A stretch of 64,000 nt of DNA from Colletes latitarsis (lineage: Eukaryota > Arthropoda > Insecta > Hymenoptera > Colletidae): contig NC_135141.1 in assembly GCF_051014445.1 (NCBI RefSeq), forward strand, positions 5,208,001-5,272,000, read 5' to 3'. Shown piece by piece: positions 55,958-64,000 of the stretch; position 1 is the first letter of the stretch, and every line of letters begins with the position of its first letter. Below the pieces are notes generated by a model. It was not told where the DNA came from, did no database searches, and worked only from the letters and a program-made list of their open reading frames with translations. The position numbers and the translations under genes were made by a program.

Positions 55958-56655
55958 GTAGGTAAGCAGTAAGCTGGTAAGGAAGCAGTGTGCTAGTAAG
56001 TGAACACGAAGCTAGAAAGCAAGCAGGAAGCTAGCAAGGAACCACTACGCTAGAAAGCAAGCAGCAGGCTAGTAATCCAGCAGTGAGCTCGAAAGCAAGC
56101 AGCAACCTAGCAAGCAAGCAGGAAGCGAGTAAGCTAGCAGTAAGCTGGTAAGCAGTAATCTAGAAAGCAAGCAGTAACGTAGTAAGCAAGCAGGGAGCTA
56201 GTAAGCATGCAGGAAGCTACTGAGGAGGCACTAAGCCAGAAAGCAAGCAGGGGGCTAGTCTGCAAGCAGTAAGCGAGTAAGCTAGCAGTAAGCTAGAAAG
56301 CAAGCAGCAAGATAGCAAGAAATCTGCTAGCTATTGAGCAAGCAGTAAACTAGTAACCAAGCAATAAACTAGTAAACAAGCAGTGAGCTAGTAAGCAAGC
56401 AGTAAGCAAGAAATCACGCAGCAAGCTAGTAAGCAAGCAGCGGAGTAGTAAGAAAGCAATTAACTAGTAAGAAAGCAGTGTGCTAGAAGGCGGGCAGGGA
56501 GCTAGTAAGCAAGCAGTAAGCTAGAAAGTAAGCAGCAGGCTAGTAAGCAAGCAGTAAGCTTGTAAGCAAGATGTGAGCTGGTAAGTGAGCAGGGAGCTAG
56601 TAGGGAATCAGGATGCTACTAAGCAAGCAGTAAGCAAGCAAGCGAGCAGTAAGCT
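55958..56655 (+). repeat. 19-bp satellite, block 9
   Basis: Plus-polarity units. Starts with the right target copy of the full-length element and ends with GCGAGCAGTAAGCT (56642-56655), the left target of the next R1-clade copy. Confidence 0.95.
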
Positions 56656-58756
56656 CCCGCGGAGTCTCCATCCGCATACCGGCCCATCTGTCTCCTCGAC
56701 GAGGTGGGCAAGCTCTTCGAGCGAGTGATTGCTGCCCGCCACGTCGAGCACCTGTAGCGGGGTGCTCCGGGCCTGGCCGACTGCCAGTACGGTTTCCGGG
56801 GGGGCCGGTCGACGGTCGACGCGATCAGTCGGGTCAGGGCCCTCTCGGAGTCGGCCGTCTCCCGCGGAGGGGTGGCGTTGGCGGTATCGCTGGATATTGC
56901 CAACGCGTTTAACACCCTTCCCTGGGGGGAGATACAGGGGGGGCTCGAACATCATCGGGTCCCCCCTTGTCTCAGGGCAGTCGTCAGGGATTATCTCCGC
57001 GGCAGGTGGATCGAGTATCCGGGCCGGGATGGTGAGGTCGGAGGTCTACTGCGGGGTTCCGCAGGGGTCGGTCCTCGGGCCACTCCTGTGGAACATCGCG
57101 TACGACGCGGTGTTGCGGGCCGACCTCCCCGACGGCGTCAGTGACGTGTGTTACGCAAATGACACACTGGTGCTGGCCGTCGGGGCTCAGTGGGGGAGGG
57201 CCAAGCGCCTCGCCGAGGAGGGGGCGCAACGCGTCGTCGACCGGATCAGGGGGATGGGGATGACGGTGGCGGTCCATGAGACCGAGGTGATAGCGTTCCA
57301 TTCACCTCGGCAGGATCCGCCACCTCCTCTGATCCGGGTGGGTGGGGCTAATATCGAGGTGAAGCCCCGGATGAGGTATCTGGGGCTGATCCTCGATAGC
57401 CACTGGCGCTTCGAGGAGCATTTCCGCTGTCTGGTTCCCCGGTTGGAGAGGATAGTCTCGGCTTTAGGCCGGATCCTCCCCAATCTGTGGGGCCCGGCGG
57501 GACGAGTTCGCCGCCTCTATGTGGCAATGGTTCAGTCGGTGGCCCTATACGGGGCCTCCGTCTGGGCGGACGATCTGGCGGCCTCCCGGCGCAGCATGAC
57601 GATGCTGCGTCGGGTGCAGAGGCGGATGGCGTTGAGGGTCGTCCGCGGCTACCGGACCGTGTCGCATGAGGCGGCGACGGTTCTTGCGGGGATGCCGCCC
57701 ATGGATCTCCTCGCGCGCTCGCACGCAATGATGTATCGTCATCGTGTCGACCGTCGCTCGGGAGTGGGGGCGTTCCCGGGAGAGCAGGAACCTGCTTGGG
57801 GCGATTTGAAGCGCCTGGCCCGGCAGTTCGTGGTGCTCGCGTGGCAGGAGCAGATGGCCCTGCCAACCGCAGTGCACCGGACAGTCGGGGCTGTTCGGCC
57901 ACTCCTGAGTGAGTGGCTGGACAGAGGACATGGATGCCTCACTTACCATCTGGCACAGGTATTTTCCTTGCATAGCAGCATCGGAAGATACCTGTGCCGG
58001 ATAGGGAAGGAGCCGACGGCGCGTTGCTGCCATTGGGACGCCGAGCAGGACACGGCTGATCATACCCTCCAGGTATGCCCAGCGTGGGAGGAGGAGCGCC
58101 GTGTCCTGGTCGGCGTCATAGGGCGGGAAGTCTCGCTGCCGGGTGTGGTGCGCTCCATGCTCGGCAGCGAGAGGAAGTGGAGGGCCGTGGCCTCCTTCTG
58201 CGAGACCGTAATGCTGCAGATGGAGGCCGCGGGAAGGGAGCGCGAGTTTCAGCGCCGCGCTGAGGCTCGCGCTCGTATGATGGCGCGAGGGCGTCGCCCA
58301 GGCACCAGGCGTCGGATCGGGTGGGTCCGGCCCACGGGGTGGCACCTTCGGTGGCCTGGAGCGGCCATGAGCTCCCGGCCGCCGAGGGGTGGAAACGGGG
58401 TCGCAGGCGGTAGCGAGTTGGGGCACGCTGCCCGCCACTAAATGCGGCCCCGGGACGGATGGCGGCGGGATGGAGTGGTCCCGTCCTGCCGCTATGAGAC
58501 AGAGTGTCTACCGGGGGGACCGTTTGTCCCCCTCGGGGATGGGCGCAAAGCGCGGGCACGGGGAGGATACCGGAAGAATGCTTCGAGCGATTCCCGGTAT
58601 CCTCCCAAATCGTGCGGAAGGGTTTTTAGTGCGTGGGTCCCGCGCCCGTCATTCTACGGGCGTGGGGAATGCCACACACCCCTCCCGCCTCTCCCCAAAG
58701 AGGTGGGAGGGAGTCTTTCGAAGATATTTCCCACGACAAAAAAAAAAAAAAAAAAA
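56656..58756 (+). mobile_element. R1-clade element, 5'-truncated copy (subfamily 2)
   Basis: Starts at the ORF2 position equivalent to about 53,730 and ends in a 19-nt poly(A). Flanks GCGAGCAGTAAGCT and GCAAGTAGTAAGCT (58757-58770) match at 12 of 14 positions, probably a diverged target duplication. The 3' UTR is shortened but keeps the terminal hairpins. Sequence variants (for example FSLHSSIGRYLC) are shared with the copy at 60250 and not with the full-length element. Confidence 0.92.
56729..58441 (+). pseudogene. R1-clade ORF2 remnant with mutated RT active site
   Basis: Carries RT from the FRGGRST region to the C-terminus. The catalytic box reads YAND instead of YADD, because GCA AAT GAC stands where the intact copy has GCG GAT GAC; this alone would abolish catalysis. 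A frameshift near 57,035, in the lead-in to the VPQGSVLGP block, and a stop near 56,757 add to the damage. The C-terminal finger (CCHWDAEQDTADHTLQVC) has lost its second Cys. Confidence 0.88.
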
Positions 58757-60249
58757 GCAAGTAGTAAGCTAGTATGCAGGAAGTGAGATATTAAGCGAGG
58801 AGGTAGCTTGTAAGCAAGCATTGAGCTAGTAAGCGAGGAGGAAGCTAGTAGGAAGCAGTAAGATAGTCAGGAAGCATTCGGCTAAAAAGACAGCAATAAG
58901 TTAGCAAGAAACCAGCAAGCTAGTAAGAAAGCAGTTTGCTAGTAAGCATGTGGTAAGCTAGTAAGAAAGCGGTGAGCTAGTAACCGGGGAGGAAGCTAGT
59001 AAGGAAAGAGTAGGCTGGTAAGCATGCAGTAAGCTAGTAAGGAAGCTGTTAGCTAGAATGAAAGCTGTATGCCTGTCAGCAAGCAGTTTGCTAGTAAGAA
59101 AGCAGCAATCTAGTAAGCAAGCAGTAAGCTAGAAAGCAAGCAGCAAGCTAGTATGCAAGCAGTAAGGTAGATTGCAAGCAGCACGCTATTAAGAAAGCAG
59201 TTAGCTACTGAGCAGGCAGTAAGGTAGTAACCAAGCAGTAAGCTGGTGAGCAAGCAGAATGCTAGAAAGCAAGTTGCAAGCTACATAAGCAAGCAGCAAC
59301 TGATTAAGCTAGCAGTAAGCTAGTAATCAAGCAGTAGTCTAGTAAGCAAGCAATGAGTTAGTAAGTAAGCAGGAAGCTAGTATGGAAGCAGTAAACTAGT
59401 AAGAAAGCAGTTAGGTAGTAAGGGAGTTGTAAGATAGAAAGCAAGGAGCAGGCTAGTAAGAAAGCCGCAAATTAGGGAGAAAGGAGGAATGTAGCAAGAA
59501 TGCAGATAGGTATTAAGCCAGCAGTAAGCTACTTAGCAAGCAGTAAGTTAGTAAGCAAGCTGGAAGCTAGTTAGCGAGCAGCAGGCAAGTAAGAAAGCCG
59601 CAAATTAGGCAGAAAGCAGTAATGTAGTAAGAATGCCGTTAGGTTGTAAGCAAGCTGTAAGACAGTAAGCAACAAGTAATCTAGTAAGCCAGCTGCAGGC
59701 TATTCAGATAGCTGTTAGTTAGTAGGAACGTGGTATGCTAGCAAGCAAGCGGCAAGCTACGAAGCAAGCAGTAAGCTTGTAAGCCAGCAGTGAGCTAGTA
59801 ATCGAGGAGTGAGTTAGTAAGCGAGGTGGAAGCTTGTGAGGAAGCTGTAAGTTAGTAACAAAGCAGTAAGCTAGTATGCGAGCAATTAGCTTGTAAGCAA
59901 GCAGTAAGATAGTAAGCAAGCAGTAAGCTAGTAATCAAGCTGTAACCTAGTAAGCAAGGTGTAAGCTAGTAAGCTAGCAACAAGCGCGTAAGCAATCAGG
60001 TGGCTAGTAAGCAAGCGGGAAGCTAGTTAGCGAGCAGCAGGCAAGTAATAAAGCAATTAGCTACTAAGAAATCGGTATGCTAGTACGCAAGCGGTAAGCT
60101 AATGAGAGAGCTGGGGGGTATTAAGCAAGCAGTAAGCTAGAAAGCGAGCGGGAAGCTAGTAAGAAAGCAGTATGCTAGTAAGCAAGCAGTAAGCTAGTAA
60201 GCATGCAGTATGCTAGAAAGCAATCAGGAAGCATCTAAGGAAGCAGTAT
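58757..60249 (+). repeat. 19-bp satellite, block 10
   Basis: Plus-polarity units between two R1-clade copies. Local duplications are visible, for example GAAAGCCGCAAATTAGG near 59,462 and 59,593. Confidence 0.95.
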
Positions 60250-61334
60250 CCGGATCAGGGGGATGGGGATGACGGTGGCGGTCCATAAGACCGAGGTGAT
60301 TGCGTTCCATTCACCTCGTCAGGATCCGCCACTCCCTCTGATCCGGGTGGGTGGGGCTGATATCGAGGTGAAGCCCCGGATGAAGGTATCTGGGGCTGAT
60401 CCTCGATAGCCACTGACGCTTCGAGGAGCATTTCCGCTGCCTGGTTCCCCGGTTGGAGAGGATAGTCTCGGCTTTAGGCCGGATCCTCCCCAACCTGGGG
60501 GGCCCGGCGGGGCGAGTTCGCCGCCTCTATGTGGCAATGGTTCAGTCGGAGGCCCTATACGGGGCTCCCGTCTGGGCGAACGACCTGGCGGCCTCCCGGC
60601 GCAGCATGACGTGGCGGATGGCGCTAAGGGTCGTCCGGGCTACCGGACCGTGTCGCATGAGGCGGCGACGGTTCTTGCGGGGATGCCGCCCATGGATCTC
60701 CTCGCGCAGACGCACGCGATGATGTATCATTATCGTGTCGACCGTCGCGCGAGAGTGGGGGCGGTCCCGGGAGAGCAGGAACCTGCTTGGGGCGATTTGA
60801 AGCGCCAGGCCCGGCAGTTCGTGGAGCTCGCGTGGCAGGAGCGGTTGGCCCTGCCAACCGCGGGGCACCGGACAGTCGGGGCTGTTCGGCCACTCCTGAG
60901 TGAGTGGCTGGACAGAGGCCATGGAAGCCTCACTTACCACCTGGCACAGGTATTTTCCTTGCATAGCAGCATCGGAAGATACCTGTGCCGGATAGGGAAG
61001 GAGCCGAGGGCGCGTTGCTGTCATTGTGACGCCGAGCAGGACACGGCTGATCATACCCTCCAGGGATGCCCAGCGTGGGAGGGGGAGCGCTGCGTCCTGG
61101 TCGGCGTCATAGGGCGGGAAGCGCGGGCACTGGGAGGATAACGGAAGAATGCTTCGAGCGATTCCCGGTATCCTCCCAAATCGTGCGGAAGGGTCACCGT
61201 GGGGTTTTTAGAGGGTAGGTCACGCGCCAGTCTTTCCATGGGCGCGGGGAATCGTACACACCTCTCCTGCCTCACCCCAAAGAGGTGGGTGGGAGTCTTA
61301 CGAAGATTTTCCGTACGAAAAAAAAAAAAAAAAA
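60250..61334 (+). mobile_element. R1-clade element, truncated and internally deleted copy
   Basis: Starts at the position equivalent to about 54,318 of the full element. ORF2 breaks off near 61,121 and joins the 3' UTR directly at GCGCGGGCACTGGGAGG, a deletion of roughly 530 bp spanning the ORF2 end. Poly(A) at 61318-61334. Flanks TAAGGAAGCAGTAT (60236-60249) and TAAAGAATCAGTAT (61336-61349) match at 12 of 14 positions. Further small indels disrupt the frame. Its 3' UTR variant matches the copy at 18701-22365. Confidence 0.9.
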
Positions 61335-63583
61335 GTAAAGAATCAGTATGCTAGTAAGCAAGCAGCTATCTATTAAGTAACCAGTAAGCAAGTAAGCAAG
61401 CAGCTGGGTAGTAAGAAAGCAGGAATGTAGTAACAAAGCAGTTAGCTAGTAAGCAAGCTGCAAGCAGGTGACCAAACAGTAAGCTAGTAAGCAAGCAGCA
61501 AGCTAGTAAGCAAACAACAAGCTAGTAAGCATGCAGTAAGCTTGTAAGCAAGCAGTAAGCTAGTAACCAAGCAGCAGGCTAGTAAGGGAGCAGTAAGTTA
61601 AGAAGAAAGCAGGGATGTAGTAAGGAAGCAGTTAGGTAGTAAGCTAGCACTAAGCTAGTAAGAAAGCTGTAGGTTAGTAACAATGCAGCATGCTAGTAAG
61701 CAAGCAGCCTGCTGAGAAAGACGCTGTTAATTAGTAAGGAAGCAGTAATCCTGTAAGCAAACAGTAAGCTGGTAAGAAAGCAGGAAGCCAGTAAGGAGGT
61801 AGTAAGCTAGCAAGCAAGCAGTAAGTTAGTAAGGAACCAGTGGGCTAGTAAGCGAGCAGCAAGCTAGTATGCAAGCAGGGAGCTACTAAGCAACAAATAA
61901 GCCAGAAAGCAAGCACTAAGCTGGTAAGAAAGCCGCTAGCTACAATGAAAGCACTATGCTAGTAAGCATGCAGTAAGCTAGTACCAAGCAGTGTGCTAGT
62001 AAGCAAGCTGTAAGCTTGTACGCAAGTAGTATGCTAGTATGCTAGCAGTAAGGTAGTATGCAAGCAGTGTGCTAGTAAGCAGGCTGTAAGCTAGAAAGCA
62101 TGCATCAAGCTAGTATGCAAGCAGTGAGCTACTAAGCGAGTTGTGAGCTAATAAGCAAGCAGTAAGCTAGTAAGCAAGCAGAAAGCTGGTAGGAAAGCAG
62201 ATAGCTAGTAAGCAAGTAGTAAGCTAATAAGCAAGGAGTAAGCGAGTAAGATAGTTGTAACCTAGTCAGCAAGCAATAAGTTAGTGGGCAAGCTGCTGGT
62301 TTGTACGAAAGCAGTATCCCAATCAGCAAGCAATATGCTAGAAAGCAAGCAGCAAGCTAGTAAACAAGCAGTAGGCGAGAAAGCAAGGTGCTGGCTAGTA
62401 AGAAAGCAGTTAGCTGTTTATCAACAAGTAAGCTAGTAAGCAAGCAGCAAGCTAGTAAGAGGGCAGTATGCTAGTAAGCAAGCTAGAAAACAAGCAGTAG
62501 GCTGGCATGAAAGCAATAAGCTTGTAAGTAAGCAGAAAGCTAGTATGCAAGCGGTGAGGTAGTAAGCGAGGAGAAAGCTAGTATGGGAGAAATAAGTTAG
62601 TATGAAAGCAGTAAGTTAGGAAGAAAGCAGGAATGTAGTAGGAAAGCAGTTGGGTAGAAAACAGGCCGTAGGCTAGTAAGCAAGCAGAAAGTCAGTATGC
62701 CAGTAGTGTGTTATTAAGCATGCAGGAAGCTAGTAGGCAACCAATAAGCTAGTAAGCTGGCAGCAATCTTCTAAGCAAGCAGTAAGCTGGTAAGAAAGCA
62801 GTAAGCTAGTAAGCAAGCAGCTGGCTAGTAAGAATGCAGTAAGCTAGTAAGCAAGCAGTAAGCTAGTAAGCAAGCAGTAAGATAGTAAGCATGCAGTAAG
62901 CTAGTAAGCAAGCAGAAAGTTAGTAAGCCAGCAGTGTGGTATTAAGCGGGCAGGAAGCTAGTAGGCAACCAGTAAGCGAATAAGCAAGCAGTAAGCTAGT
63001 GAATAAGCAGTAAGCTGGTAAGCAACCAGTAAGCTAGTAAGCACGTAGGAAGCTAGTCAGGAATGAAGTATGCTAGAAAGCAGGCAGCGCGCTAGTAAGC
63101 TAGCAGTAAGCGGGCAAGCTAGCAGTAAGCTAGTAAGAAAGCAGTTAGCAAGTAAGATAGCGGTATGCCAGTGAGCATGCAGCATGCTAGAAAGCAAGCA
63201 GCATGTTAGTAAGCAAGCTATAAGCTAGAAAGCATGGAGCAGGCTAGTAAGCAATCAGTAAGCTCGAAACCAAGCAGCAAGCTAATAAGCATGCTGTCAG
63301 CTAGTAAAGGAGCAGGGAGCTAGTAAGGAAGCAGTGAGCTAGTAAGCGAGCAGGAAGCTAGTTAGGAAGCAGCCTGCTAGTAAGCAAGCAGTAAGCTAGT
63401 AAGCGTGCAGTGAGCTAGTAAGTGAGGAGGAAGCTAGTAAGCAATCAGTGGCGAGTAAGCTAGCAGTAAGCTAGTAAGCAAGCGGTAAGGCAGTAAGCGA
63501 GCAGGGGGCTAGTAAGGTAGCACATTGCTAGTAAGCAAGCAGCTGGCTAGTAAGCGAGGAGGAAGCTAGTAGGGAAGCAGTAT
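61335..63583 (+). repeat. 19-bp satellite, block 11
   Basis: Plus-polarity 19-bp units to the end of the array in this window. The array stops abruptly at GCAGTAT followed by TGTCCCGTGTCGACG. No other features found. Confidence 0.95.
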
Positions 63584-64000
63584 TGTCCCGTGTCGACGAA
63601 CTGAAAGTTCCTCTGACGGTAGCGACCATGCGCGCGAGCTCACGGGCGATCGTGCTCGCGATTCGGCAAAATTCGGAAATTTTCGGGTCACGCTCGACCG
63701 AGCCGGATCGCGTTACGCGATCGCCGTTCAGATTCAAAACCAATACCAAACAATTAAGTGCGAACGGTGTGACCTTCCAAATTAATATCAAATCGCTTGT
63801 TTTCCGAACTCTCACAGTTCTTTGTGACGGGATTTATCAACTATAACCATTTACGCCTCAATTTATTGTTTCTGTTGATCCGGTGAAGTTTTGTGCGTTA
63901 TAAAGTTGCAACTTGTGAAGAGTTCATTCTTCATTTTCCAAACCTCGCCGTCCAGTCCTTATGAAAAAAGGGCGAATCAGCTCTCATTCCAAACAGAACA
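63584..64000. other. Unidentified interspersed sequence at the window edge
   Basis: Non-satellite sequence starting TGTCCCGTGTCGACGAACTG. No protein of recognisable family; the 95- and 87-residue frames overlap each other on opposite strands. The TG start at a satellite border, like the LTR elements elsewhere in the array, makes an LTR running off the window plausible, but the other end is not visible. Confidence 0.4.

Noticed and set aside
2685..63583. Telomeric repeat array of TTAGG type
   Set aside because: No TTAGG or CCTAA runs were seen. The unit is a different 19-mer and the array changes polarity, so a chromosome terminus is not shown.

Overview
The window is repeat DNA from an animal nuclear genome, almost certainly an insect. 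Evidence: R1-clade, I-type, BEL/Pao, Ty3/gypsy and Ty1/copia retroelements together, and a copia primer-binding site matching the 5' half of insect initiator tRNA-Met. Hymenoptera (ant-like) is my guess from the look of the elements, not a demonstration. I see no host protein gene, rRNA or tRNA gene.

The substrate is a degenerate tandem satellite of about 19 bp, sense unit AGTAAGCAAGCAGTAAGCT. It fills about 19 kb in eleven blocks between 2.69 and 63.58 kb. Blocks left of about 15,960 carry the unit on the minus strand and all blocks to the right carry it on the plus strand, so there is one polarity switch.

Layout: 1-2684, a broken Ty3/gypsy pol on the minus strand, cut by the window edge. 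2685-7756, satellite with two 5'-truncated R1-clade copies (minus). 7757-14037, a complete but decayed BEL/Pao element (minus) with 462/463-bp LTRs and the target duplication ATACT. 14038-18700, satellite containing the polarity switch. 18701-22365, a decayed R1-clade copy. 22366-30349, satellite interrupted by an unclassified 1.4-kb element. 30350-49445, a Ty1/copia element (minus) into which other elements are nested. 49446-63583, satellite with one full-length, apparently intact R1-clade element (49976-55957) and two truncated copies. 63584-64000, an unidentified interspersed sequence.

The nest at 30.35-49.45 kb can be read in order. The copia element (LTRs about 12% diverged) received an I-type non-LTR element (32051-46530, 9-bp duplication CCCATTTGC). 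That element received a BEL/Pao element (34651-41219, LTRs about 1.4% diverged, duplication AAGA), which received a short R1-clade copy (38396-38946, 14-bp duplication). The I element also took up an unclassified 1.9-kb element and a compound 0.6-kb insertion.

The strongest candidate for something undescribed is the R1-clade retrotransposon. All six of its copies in the satellite have the same orientation relative to the satellite unit, on both sides of the polarity switch, and they have different 5' truncation points, which indicates independent insertions. The full copy has a UAAUG stop/start overlap between ORF1 and ORF2, intact endonuclease and reverse transcriptase motifs, 14-15 bp target duplications and a 3' UTR folded into five conserved hairpins. 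It looks like a satellite-directed relative of the site-specific R1/TRAS/SART group. A seventh copy lies outside the satellite, so targeting is a preference rather than absolute.
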